This document shows, piece after piece, positions 49,374 through 57,262 of a stretch of DNA of 64,000 nt. The first letter of the stretch is position 1; each line of letters begins with the position of its first letter. The translations under genes and the position numbers were made by a program. This DNA comes from Pseudomonadota bacterium (lineage in GTDB: Bacteria; Myxococcota; Myxococcia; Myxococcales; Myxococcaceae), in contig JAFAAN010000174.1 of NCBI GenBank assembly GCA_023426545.1, positions 1-64,000 on the forward strand. The letters run 5' to 3'. A model generated the notes under the pieces. The model was not told the DNA's origin and made no database searches. It saw only the letters and a program-made list of their open reading frames with translations.

Positions 49374-50474
49374 ATGAAACTCGCCACCGCCCTCGTCCAC
49401 GCAGGCGTGCGACGCGACCCCACCACCGGCGCGGTCGCCGTCCCCATCTACCAGTCCGCCACCTACCAGCACCCCGCGCTCGGGCAGTCCACCGGCTATG
49501 ACTACTCGCGCACGCGCAACCCCACCCGCTCCGCGCTGGAGGACGCGCTGGCGCGGCTGGAGGGCGGGAGCCGGGGGCTCGCCTTCAGCTCCGGCATGGC
49601 GGCGCTGCACTGCGCCCTCCAGCTCTTCGGGCCCGAGGACCACGTCCTCCTCACCGAGGACCTCTACGGCGGCACCTACCGGCTGGTGGACCGCATCCTC
49701 CACGTGCCCTGCACCTTCGTGGACACCTCGACCCCCAGCGCCGTACGGGACGCGCTGCGCCCCAACACCCGCGCCATCGTCGTGGAGACGCCGACGAACC
49801 CGATGATGCGCACGGCGGACATCGCCGCGCTGGCGGCCATCGCCCGGACGGCGGGGGCGTTGCTCATCGTCGACAACACCTTCCTCACGCCCTGGCTGCA
49901 GCGGCCGCTGGAGCTGGGCGCGGACCTCGTCGTCCACAGCGCGACGAAGTACCTCGCCGGGCACAACGACGTCGTCGCGGGCGCGCTGGTGGCCAGGGAC
50001 GCGGCGCTGGGCGAGCGGCTCGCGTATCTCCAGAACGGCATCGGCGCGATTCTCGGCCCCCAGGACGCCTACCTGGTGATTCGCGGCCTGAAGACGCTGG
50101 CCCTGCGCATGGAGCGGCACCAGTCCAACGCGCGCGAGGTGGCCGCGTGGCTGCGCGCCCACCCCGGCGTGGAGCGCGTCTTCTATCCCGGCGTGGGCGG
50201 CATGCTGTCCTTCACCGTCACCCACGCGGCCCGGGTGCCCCAGGTGCTCGCGTCCGTGCAGCTGTGTCTCTTCGCCGAGTCGCTCGGCGGCGTGGAGACG
50301 CTCATCACCTACCCCACCACCCAGACCCACGCCGACATCCCCGCCGAGCGCAGGGAAGCGCTGGGCATCTCCGACCGGCTGCTCCGGCTCTCCGTAGGAA
50401 TCGAGGACTCCCATGACATCATCGCCGACCTCGCCCACGCGCTTCGCGACCCGCCTGCTGCACACGGGGCATGA
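49374..50474 (+). CDS. Trans-sulfuration PLP enzyme 1 (MetB/MetC/MetZ-like)
   Basis: 366 residues. PLP lysine Lys192 lies in VVHSATKYLAGHNDVVAGAL, preceded by IVDNTFLTPWLQRPLELGAD. RNPTRSALEDALARLEGG and FSSGMAALHCALQLF bind the cofactor phosphate. ETPTNPMMRTADI and the C-terminal ESLGGVETLITYPTTQTH complete the fold-type I Cys/Met metabolism family. In the segment after VFYPG, about 15-20 residues present in most relatives (HPxHELAxRQ...GFGG) are missing, so the chain runs directly into GGMLSF. It forms or splits cystathionine or acylhomoserine derivatives. Start ATG 49374 follows AAAGGA. The 3' end overlaps the next gene by 62 bases. Confidence 0.88.
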   Translation: MKLATALVHAGVRRDPTTGAVAVPIYQSATYQHPALGQSTGYDYSRTRNPTRSALEDALARLEGGSRGLAFSSGMAALHCALQLFGPEDHVLLTEDLYGGTYRLVDRILHVPCTFVDTSTPSAVRDALRPNTRAIVVETPTNPMMRTADIAALAAIARTAGALLIVDNTFLTPWLQRPLELGADLVVHSATKYLAGHNDVVAGALVARDAALGERLAYLQNGIGAILGPQDAYLVIRGLKTLALRMERHQSNAREVAAWLRAHPGVERVFYPGVGGMLSFTVTHAARVPQVLASVQLCLFAESLGGVETLITYPTTQTHADIPAERREALGISDRLLRLSVGIEDSHDIIADLAHALRDPPAAHGA

Positions 50475-51543
50475 GCAGGACCCCACGACGGGCGCCGCCG
50501 CCGTCCCCATCTACCAGGTGTCCATGTTCGACCAGCCGGGCCTGGAGACGCCCGGCGAGTTCGACTACGCGCGCTCCGGCAATCCCACGCGCAAGGCGCT
50601 GGAGGGCGTGCTCGCCGCGCTGGATGAGGGCGCCGCGGCCTTCGCCTTCGGCTCCGGCATGGCCGCGGTGTCCAGCGTGCTGCTGCTCTTCAGCGCGGGC
50701 GACCACCTGGTCGTGACGGACGACTGTTACGGCGGCACATACCGGGTGCTCACGCGCGTCTTCAGCCGCTTCGGCCTGCAAGCCACCTTCGTGGACACCA
50801 GCGACCCCGAGGCCGTGCGCGCGGCGCTCCGCCCCAACACGAAGGCGCTGCTGGTGGAGAGCGTGAGCAACCCCTTCCTCCGTCGCACCGACATCGCCGC
50901 GATGGCCCGGCTGGCCCAGGGTCATGGGGCGCTGCTCATCGTGGACAACACCTTCTTGTCCCCGTGCCTCTCGCGCCCGCTGTCCGAGGGCGCGGACATC
51001 GTGATTCACTCCGCCACCAAGTACCTCGGCGGCCACAGCGACGTCGTCGCCGGGACGGTGGCGGTGAGGACGCCCGCGCTCGCCCAGGAGCTCGGCTTCC
51101 TCCAGAACGCGGTGGGCGCGGTGCTGGGGCCACAGGACTGCTTCCTCCTCCAGCGGGGCATCAAGACGCTGCACGTGCGCCTGGAGCGGCAGGTCCGGAC
51201 GGCGAAGGGCCTGGCGGCGTGGCTCGCGAGCCGGCCGGAGGTGCGGCAGGTCTTCTACCCGGACACCGGCGCGGTGGTGTCCTTCCGGCTCGCGCATGAC
51301 GCGCTGGCCGCGCCCTTCGTGGAGTCGCTCCAGCTCCCGCTGCTGGGCGTGTCCCTGGGCGCGGTGGAGAGCATCGTCACCGTCCCGGCCCGGCACTCCC
51401 ACGCCTCCGTCCCCACCCTCGAGCGGGAGCGCCGGGGCATCACCGACGGGCTCATCCGCTTCTCGGTGGGCCTGGAAGACCTGGAGGACTTGAAGGAGGA
51501 CCTGGCACGGGCGCTCGCCCAGGCCGTGCGTGCCGCGGCCTAG
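50413..51543 (+). CDS. Trans-sulfuration PLP enzyme 2, overlapping paralogue
   Basis: 376 residues, similar to the preceding enzyme throughout (PLP lysine Lys203 in VIHSATKYLGGHSDVVAGTV; RSGNPTRKALEGVLAAL; CYGGTYRVLTRVF; GVSLGAVESIVTVPARHSH). The same 15-20-residue segment after VFYPDT is missing in both, indicating a duplication rather than two separate recruitments. The start at ATG 50413 lies 62 bases before the stop of gene 1, with AGGA upstream, so the two genes are translated in a coupled way. The pair may divide the two steps cystathionine synthesis and cleavage, or sulfhydrylation; specificity is not visible. Confidence 0.87.
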   Translation: MTSSPTSPTRFATRLLHTGHEQDPTTGAAAVPIYQVSMFDQPGLETPGEFDYARSGNPTRKALEGVLAALDEGAAAFAFGSGMAAVSSVLLLFSAGDHLVVTDDCYGGTYRVLTRVFSRFGLQATFVDTSDPEAVRAALRPNTKALLVESVSNPFLRRTDIAAMARLAQGHGALLIVDNTFLSPCLSRPLSEGADIVIHSATKYLGGHSDVVAGTVAVRTPALAQELGFLQNAVGAVLGPQDCFLLQRGIKTLHVRLERQVRTAKGLAAWLASRPEVRQVFYPDTGAVVSFRLAHDALAAPFVESLQLPLLGVSLGAVESIVTVPARHSHASVPTLERERRGITDGLIRFSVGLEDLEDLKEDLARALAQAVRAAA

Positions 51544-51552
51544 GCCGTCGGG

Positions 51553-51581
51553 TTGACAGGGCGCGTCAGCTCCATTACCAG
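51553..51581 (+). promoter_or_regulatory. Possible internal promoter for metNIQ
   Basis: TTGACA (51553-51558), a 17-base spacer and a weak -10 TACCAG (51576-51581). The 264-base gap before metN is large for an operon, so separate transcription is plausible. I found no SAM-type aptamer in this leader. Confidence 0.3.
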
Positions 51582-51807
51582 TCTGTGCCAATGCTCGCTG
51601 GTCGCGTCATGTTCGGTCCCTGTCTCGGAGGCATGTGTTGTCATGCTTCCACGGGTCCGTCCGTTCGCGCGCGCTGAGTTCCTCCTCACGACTCGAATCG
51701 ACGTCCTCCGGTCCAGCCCGGCGCCTGTCTCATCCAGGCCCGGGCCGCCCCGCGCACATTCCGCGCGAGTCCCCTCTCCATCTCCACGCAGTGCCATTGG
51801 AGCAACC

Positions 51808-52800
51808 GTGATTGTGTTTCGCGGGGTCAGCAAGGTCTACGCATCCGGCGGGCGGGAGGTCGCCGCCCTCAGGAACGTGTCGCTCCGGGTCGAGGCCGGC
51901 GAAATCCACGGCGTGCTCGGCCAGAGCGGCGCCGGCAAGTCCACGCTCATCCGGTGCGCGAACCTCCTGGAGCGCCCCACCGAGGGCAGCGTTCACGTCG
52001 ACGGCCAGGAGCTGCTGGCCCTGAGCCCCGAGGCGCTGCGCAAGGCCCGCCAGGGCATCGGGATGATATTCCAGCACTTCAACCTCTTCGCCTCGAAGAC
52101 GGTGGCCGCGAACGTCGCGTACCCGTTGGAGGTCGCGGGCTGGCCACGCGCGCACATCCGCGAGCGCGTGGAGGAGCTGCTGGCGCTGGTGGGGCTCTCC
52201 GACAAGGCGCTGGCCTACCCCTCGCAGCTCTCGGGCGGACAGAAGCAGCGGGTGGGTATCGCGCGCGCGCTGGCGCCCCGCCCCCGCGTCCTGCTGTCCG
52301 ACGAGGCGACCTCCGCGCTGGACCCGGAGACGACGCGCTCGGTGCTCGGCCTGCTGCGTGACATCAACCGCCAGCTCGGCGTGACGCTGCTGCTCATCAC
52401 CCACCAGATGGACGTGGTGAAGGCCATCTGCGACTCGGTGGCGGTGCTGGAGCGGGGACGGCTCGTGGAGCAGGGCAAGGTGGTGGAGCTGCTCGCCCGC
52501 CCTGGCAGCCGGCTGCACGAGCTGTGCTTTCCACCCCTCTCGGTCCCCGCGTCTCCGTCAGGCGGCCGGCGCGTCGCGCTGTCGCTGGCGGGCGCGCACG
52601 CCTCGCGCCCCCTGCTCGGGACCCTGGCTCGCGCCTTCGACGTGGATGCCCTGCTGCTGGAGGGCACCCTGGAGCGCGTGGGTGACACCCGCGTGGGCCG
52701 GTTCCTCGTCGAGCTCCAGGGCGCCCCCGACGCCGTGAGCCGGGCGCTCGCCTACCTGCGTGAGCAGGGCGTGGCGCACGAGGAGGTGGCCCATGGATAG
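51808..52800 (+). CDS. metN: Methionine ABC transporter ATPase MetN
   Basis: 330 residues, GTG start 51808 with TTGGAG upstream. Walker A GQSGAGKST (38-46), Q-loop FQHFNLFASKTVAANVAYPL, signature LSGGQKQR and Walker B VLLSDEATSALD are present, the last two typical of MetN. The C-terminal NIL domain (about 255-330, VALSLAGAHASRPLLGTLA then GVAHEEVAHG) binds methionine and shuts the transporter when internal methionine is high. The gene overlaps metI by 8 bases. The complete order metN-metI-metQ follows the methionine biosynthesis genes directly. Confidence 0.93.
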   Translation: MIVFRGVSKVYASGGREVAALRNVSLRVEAGEIHGVLGQSGAGKSTLIRCANLLERPTEGSVHVDGQELLALSPEALRKARQGIGMIFQHFNLFASKTVAANVAYPLEVAGWPRAHIRERVEELLALVGLSDKALAYPSQLSGGQKQRVGIARALAPRPRVLLSDEATSALDPETTRSVLGLLRDINRQLGVTLLLITHQMDVVKAICDSVAVLERGRLVEQGKVVELLARPGSRLHELCFPPLSVPASPSGGRRVALSLAGAHASRPLLGTLARAFDVDALLLEGTLERVGDTRVGRFLVELQGAPDAVSRALAYLREQGVAHEEVAHG

Positions 52801-53464
52801 CCAGCTTCCGCGGATGCTGGGTGTGGCCACCCTCGAGACGCTTTACATGACGTCCGTGGCGGCGGCGCTCGTCGTCCTCGCGGGCCTGCCGCTGGGGGTG
52901 CTGCTGGTCATCACCGACCGCGGCGGGCTGTGGGAGCGCCCCGTGCTGCACCGGGTGCTGGGCACGCTCGTCAACGTGGGCCGCTCCATCCCGTTCATCA
53001 TCCTCATGGTGGCCATCGTCCCCCTCACCCGGCTGCTGGTGGGCACCACCATCGGCACCACCGCGGCCATCGTCCCCCTCGTCGTCGCGGCCATTCCCTT
53101 CATGGGCCGCGTCGTCGAGCAAAGCCTCCGGGAGGTGGAGCCCGGGCTGGTGGAGGCCGCCATCGCCATGGGCTCCACCCGCCGCCGCGTCATCCTCCAG
53201 GTCCTCATCCCAGAGGCGCTGCCGTCGCTCGTGCGAGGCACGGCGCTCGCCGTCATCAGCCTGCTCGGCTACAGCGCCATGGCCGGCGCGGTGGGCGGCG
53301 GGGGCCTGGGCGACCTCGCGGTGAAGTACGGCTACATGCGCTTCCGCACCGACGTCATGCTCGGCTGCCTGGTGGTGCTGCTGGTGCTGGTGCAGCTCGT
53401 CCAGTGGCTCGGTGACGCGCTGGCCTCCCGTTTCGACCCCTCGGGCGCGCGGACCTCCCGCTGA
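52793..53464 (+). CDS. metI: Methionine ABC transporter permease MetI
   Basis: 223 residues, five predicted membrane helices. The MetI signature is clear: TLYMTSVAAALVVLAGLPLGVLL at the N terminus, VGRSIPFIILMVAIVPLTRL, EQSLREVEPGLVEAAIAMGS and SLLGYSAMAGAVGGGGLGDL. EAAIAMGSTRRRVIL is the EAA-type coupling loop that contacts MetN. Start ATG 52793 overlaps the metN stop; an earlier in-frame start at 52760 lies within metN and has no merit. It forms the membrane pore for D/L-methionine uptake. Confidence 0.93.
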   Translation: MDSQLPRMLGVATLETLYMTSVAAALVVLAGLPLGVLLVITDRGGLWERPVLHRVLGTLVNVGRSIPFIILMVAIVPLTRLLVGTTIGTTAAIVPLVVAAIPFMGRVVEQSLREVEPGLVEAAIAMGSTRRRVILQVLIPEALPSLVRGTALAVISLLGYSAMAGAVGGGGLGDLAVKYGYMRFRTDVMLGCLVVLLVLVQLVQWLGDALASRFDPSGARTSR

Positions 53465-53508
53465 CCGCGCGCCCCATCCTTCCCACTGCCGCACCAGGAG
53501 ACCCTGTC

Positions 53509-54339
53509 ATGAAGTCCCCCTCGCGTTCCCTGCTCGCCCCGCTCCTGCTCTCCGTGACGGCGCTGCTCGCCGCCTGCCAGAAGCAGGAGACATCCCCGGG
53601 CGACGCCGCCGTCCGCACCCTGAAGGTTGGCGTCAACCCGGTGCCCCACGGCGAGATTCTCCGCGCGGCCGCCGCCGTGGCCCTGCGCGACGGCGTGCGC
53701 GTCGAGGTGGTGGAGTTCACCGACTACGTGCAGCCGAACATCGCGCTCGCGGATGGCCAGCTCGACGCCAACTACTTCCAGCACGTGCCGTACCTGGAGC
53801 GCTTCGCGGAGGACAGGAAGCTCGCGCTGGCCAGCGCCGGCCCGGTGCACCTGGAGCCGCTGGCGCTCTACTCCACGAAGTTCAGCCAGCTCGCAGAGCT
53901 GCCCCAGGGCGCCCAGGTGACGCTGCCCGCGGACCCCAGCAACCTGGCGCGAGCCCTCCGGCTGCTCGAGGCCCAGGGCCTGCTGCGCCTGCGCGAGGGC
54001 GCCGGCGCCACGGCCACCGTGAAGGACGTGGAGGGCAACCCGCGCAAGCTCGACCTGCGCGAGATTGACGCCGAGCAGCAGCCGCGCACCCTGGAGGACG
54101 TGGCCGCCGCCGTCATCAACGGCAACTACTTCCTGGAGGCCCAGAAGCACCTCCGGCTGGACGCGAAGGTGCTGGCCCGCGAGTCCGCGAAGCAGAACCC
54201 GTACGCCAACGTGCTCGCCGTGCGGCGGGGCGACGAGTCCCGCCCCGAGGTCCGGACGCTGGTGAAGGCGCTCCACTCCGAGGAGGTGCGCCGCCACATC
54301 GAGTCCCGCTACGGCGGCGCGGTGGTGCCCGCCTTCTGA
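53509..54339 (+). CDS. metQ: Methionine-binding lipoprotein MetQ
   Basis: 276 residues, lipobox LAAC (Cys23). The NLPA/MetQ fold signatures are LKVGVNPVPHGEILRAAA, FTDYVQPNIALADGQLDANYF, QHVPYLERFAED and KQNPYANVLAVRRGDE. Residues around YVQPN, DANYFQH, DPSN and NGNY line the methionine pocket in known members. It is tethered to the membrane and delivers methionine to MetNI. It lies 44 bases after metI and ends the operon; the following gene has its own ribosome binding site. Confidence 0.93.
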   Translation: MKSPSRSLLAPLLLSVTALLAACQKQETSPGDAAVRTLKVGVNPVPHGEILRAAAAVALRDGVRVEVVEFTDYVQPNIALADGQLDANYFQHVPYLERFAEDRKLALASAGPVHLEPLALYSTKFSQLAELPQGAQVTLPADPSNLARALRLLEAQGLLRLREGAGATATVKDVEGNPRKLDLREIDAEQQPRTLEDVAAAVINGNYFLEAQKHLRLDAKVLARESAKQNPYANVLAVRRGDESRPEVRTLVKALHSEEVRRHIESRYGGAVVPAF

Positions 54340-54445
54340 CACCCACGCACCGCACGTCTTCCTTGCGCGCCCCGCCCGGCCCGAGCATGACAGGGGAACG
54401 GAGAGCGGGGCGCCTTCCAGCCCCTCCGAGCGAAGGAGCGAGTGC

Positions 54446-55381
54446 ATGGCGCTGCGGTTCAAGAACCTCGATGGCAGCGGGCCACAGCCGTTCAGCAGCG
54501 TCTTCAAATGGGCCGTGGCCGACAAGCTCGCCGGGCGCCGGCGCAAGTCACCAGCACGCGCCGACGTGCCCCACGTGGAGCCCGACCTCGCGCTGCTCGC
54601 CACGCCGCCCGCCGCGGGCGAGGGCGCGCGGCTCACGTGGCTGGGGCACGCGAGCTGGCTCGTCCAGCTCGACGGCGTCTCACTGCTCATCGACCCGGTG
54701 CTGCGCGACACCCTGGGCGGTGTCATCCGCCGCAACGTGCCCCCCGGCGTCCCCGTGGAGCGGCTGCCAGCCATCGCGGCGAGCCTCGTCTCGCACAACC
54801 ACTACGACCACCTGGACCTGCCCACGCTGGAGCAGGTGGGCGCCCGCGTCGTCACCGGCCTGGGCCACACGCCCGTCTTCCGGAGCTCGGGCCTGCCCGT
54901 CACCGAGCTGGACTGGTGGCAGTCCACGAAGGTGGGCCCGGTCACCGTCCACTTCGTCCCCTCGCAGCACTGGAGCCGCCGCGGCCTCAACGACATCAAC
55001 GAGATGCTCTGGGGCGGCTTCGTCATCGAGGGCTCCAGCGCCCGCGTCTTCCACTCCGGTGACACCGCCTACTTCGAGGGCTTCCGGGAGATTGGCCGGC
55101 GCTACCCCGGCCTCGACGCCGCGCTGCTGCCCATTGGCGCGTATGACCCGGAGTGGTTCATGAGCCGCCAGCACATGAATCCCGAGGAGGCCGTGCAGGC
55201 CTTCGAGGACCTGGGCGCCGCGCGCTTCTTCGCCATGCACTGGGGCACCTTCAAGCTCACCGACGAGCCGCTCGACGAGCCGCCCCGCCGCCTGGACGCG
55301 GAGTGGACCCGCCGAGGCCTGGCGCGCGAGCGCGTCGAGGTGCTGCCGGTGGGTGGCACACGCACCGTGCGCCACGGTTGA
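54446..55381 (+). CDS. MBL-fold metallohydrolase (NAPE-PLD-like)
   Basis: 311 residues, start ATG 54446 after AAGGAG. Zinc motif HNHYDHLD (His117, His119, Asp121, His122), TWLGHASWLVQLDGVSLLIDPV before it, SGDTAYFEGF (third ligand Asp), and AMHWGTFKLTDEP (final His) match the beta-lactamase-fold group closest to N-acylphosphatidylethanolamine phospholipase D and similar bacterial lactonase/hydrolases. WWQS and VPSQHWSRRGLND are typical of NAPE-PLD-type proteins. It has no signal peptide. The real substrate, a phospholipid or another ester, is unknown. Gaps of 106 and 31 bases separate it from metQ and the peptidase. Confidence 0.85.
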   Translation: MALRFKNLDGSGPQPFSSVFKWAVADKLAGRRRKSPARADVPHVEPDLALLATPPAAGEGARLTWLGHASWLVQLDGVSLLIDPVLRDTLGGVIRRNVPPGVPVERLPAIAASLVSHNHYDHLDLPTLEQVGARVVTGLGHTPVFRSSGLPVTELDWWQSTKVGPVTVHFVPSQHWSRRGLNDINEMLWGGFVIEGSSARVFHSGDTAYFEGFREIGRRYPGLDAALLPIGAYDPEWFMSRQHMNPEEAVQAFEDLGAARFFAMHWGTFKLTDEPLDEPPRRLDAEWTRRGLARERVEVLPVGGTRTVRHG

Positions 55382-55412
55382 AACCCACCAGGGCCTATGT
55401 TGTGGGGTGGGC

Positions 55413-57203
55413 ATGCTCCTGCCCACGCTCCTCGCCCTGACGCTCCATCAGGCACCCTCCTCCCTCACCACCGTCTCCGAACAGAGCGGCTGGCTCCGCA
55501 CGGGCCGCTACCCGGAAGTGGAGTCCCTCTGCCGCGCCTTCCCCAAGGCGTTCCCCGGCAAGGTCCGCTGCGACACGCTCGGCACCACGCCGGAGGGCCG
55601 CCCGCTGCTCGCGCTCGTCGCCAGCGCGGATGGCACCCTCACCCCCGCCGCCGCGGCGCGCAAGCAACGCCCCGTCGTCTTCTTCCAGGGAGGCATCCAC
55701 TCCGGAGAGGTGGACGGCAAGGACGCGGGCTTCTGGCTGCTGCGGGACCTGCTCTCCGGCAAGGAGCAGCCCGGCGTCCTCCAGCGCGTCACCGCCGTCT
55801 TCGTCCCCGTCTTCAACGTGGACGGCCACGAGCGCTTCGGCCCCAACCACCGCCCCAACCAGAACGGCCCCGAGGAGATGGGCTGGCGTGCCACCGCGCA
55901 CAACCTCAACCTCAACCGCGACTACGCCAAGGCCGAGGCCCCGGAGATGGTGGCGCTGCTCAAGTACCTCCACGCCTGGGACCCGCTCGTCTACCTGGAC
56001 CTGCATGCCACCAACGGCGCCAAGTTCGAGCACGACGTGTCCGTGGGCCTGGAGCCGCAGAAGTCCGGCCCGGCGCCGCTGCGCGCCCTGGGCGAGAAGC
56101 TGCGCGAGGAGCTCTTCACCGAGCTGGAGTCCCAGCGGCACCTGCCCGTGGCCTTCTACCCCTCCTTCATCGAGGACGATGACCCCAGCTCCGGCTTCGC
56201 CTACGGCGTGCCGCCGCCCCGCTTCAGCCATGCCTACTGGGCCGCGCACCGCCGCTTCGGGGTGCTGGTGGAGACGCACTCGTGGAAGCCCTATCCGGAG
56301 CGCGTGAAGGCCACGCGGGACGTGGTGGCGGGCCTGCTGCGCCTGGTGGCTCGCGACGGCGCCACCCTGCGCGCAGCGGTGAAGGCGGCGGACGCCGAGG
56401 CCACGGCCGGCAAGGCGCGCGAGGTGGTGCTCGCCTGGAAGAACACGGAGCGGCGCCGGACCATCGACTTCCGGGGCTACGCCTACGAGCGTGGCCCCTC
56501 CGAGGTGTCCGGCCAGACGTGGATTCGCTACGACGACGCGAAGCCGCAAGTCTGGAAGGTGCCCTACTTCGACGAAATCGAGCCCGCGCTCACCGTCACG
56601 CTGCCCGCGGGCGGTTACCTGGTGCCCCCGGCGCACGCCGCGTGGGTGGAGGCGAAGCTCGCCGCGCACGGCCTGCGCTCGCAGCGCCTCCCCCGGCCCG
56701 TGGCCAGCGCGGCGGTGGAGCGCTTCCGCACCACCGACTGGAAGTGGAGCGCCCAGTCCGTGGAGAACCGGCAGCCGCTCAGCGTGAAGGGGACGTGGGA
56801 GCCCGGGTCGCTGCCGCTGCCTGCGGGCACGCTGTACGTCCCGGCCGCCCAGCCGGGCGTGGAGCTGGTGGCCCACCTGCTGGAGCCCATGGGGCCGGAC
56901 TCGCTGCTGTCCTGGGGCTTCTTCAACGCCCACTTCGAGCAGAAGGAGTACGTCGAGGACTACGTGCTGGAGCCCTTCGCGCGCGAGCTGCTCGCGAAGG
57001 ACGCCACGGTGAAGGCGGAGTGGGAGGCGAAGCTGAAGGACCCGGCCTTCGCCGGGGATGCGCGCGCCCGCCTGCGCTTCTTCTATGAGCGCCACCCGGC
57101 CCGCGACGTCCAGCTCCGCGTCTACCCCGTGCTGCGCGTCCAGGCCGCGCCCGAGGGACTCACGGCGGCGAAGCCCGCGAAGCCGTCGCCAGGACGTCCT
57201 TAA
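55413..57203 (+). CDS. M14-family zinc carboxypeptidase
   Basis: 596 residues with a short signal-like N terminus (MLLPTLLALTLHQAPSS). The zinc motif HSGE gives His96 and Glu99; the third zinc ligand His198 lies in LDLHATNG, Arg in NLNRDY binds the C terminus, and the general-base Glu lies in VLVETHSW. The domain ends near residue 320; the rest (320-596) is a beta-rich extension with FRGYAYERGPSEVSGQ and WGFFNAHFEQKEYVEDYVLEP segments typical of large M14 proteins. It removes C-terminal residues from proteins or cell-wall peptides outside the cytoplasm. ATG 55413 is chosen for the signal peptide. A terminator follows. Confidence 0.87.
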   Translation: MLLPTLLALTLHQAPSSLTTVSEQSGWLRTGRYPEVESLCRAFPKAFPGKVRCDTLGTTPEGRPLLALVASADGTLTPAAAARKQRPVVFFQGGIHSGEVDGKDAGFWLLRDLLSGKEQPGVLQRVTAVFVPVFNVDGHERFGPNHRPNQNGPEEMGWRATAHNLNLNRDYAKAEAPEMVALLKYLHAWDPLVYLDLHATNGAKFEHDVSVGLEPQKSGPAPLRALGEKLREELFTELESQRHLPVAFYPSFIEDDDPSSGFAYGVPPPRFSHAYWAAHRRFGVLVETHSWKPYPERVKATRDVVAGLLRLVARDGATLRAAVKAADAEATAGKAREVVLAWKNTERRRTIDFRGYAYERGPSEVSGQTWIRYDDAKPQVWKVPYFDEIEPALTVTLPAGGYLVPPAHAAWVEAKLAAHGLRSQRLPRPVASAAVERFRTTDWKWSAQSVENRQPLSVKGTWEPGSLPLPAGTLYVPAAQPGVELVAHLLEPMGPDSLLSWGFFNAHFEQKEYVEDYVLEPFARELLAKDATVKAEWEAKLKDPAFAGDARARLRFFYERHPARDVQLRVYPVLRVQAAPEGLTAAKPAKPSPGRP

Positions 57204-57211
57204 AATGAAGA

Positions 57212-57239
57212 CGCCCCGGAGCCAGACGGCTCCGGGGCG
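57212..57239. terminator. Bidirectional terminator between convergent genes
   Basis: A 12-bp stem CGCCCCGGAGCC (57212-57223) / GGCTCCGGGGCG (57228-57239) with loop AGAC, just after the M14 stop. On the minus side CTTCATTTTAAGG follows, supplying a T-run for the convergent lipoprotein gene; on the plus side CTTTCAG follows. Confidence 0.8.
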
Positions 57240-57262
57240 CTTTCAGTCACCACGGGACATCA

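Noticed and set aside
51582..51807. Second SAM-type aptamer in the metN leader
   Set aside because: I could not draw P1-P3 helices or find the AGAG/AAGGTG words; only a weak promoter is visible.
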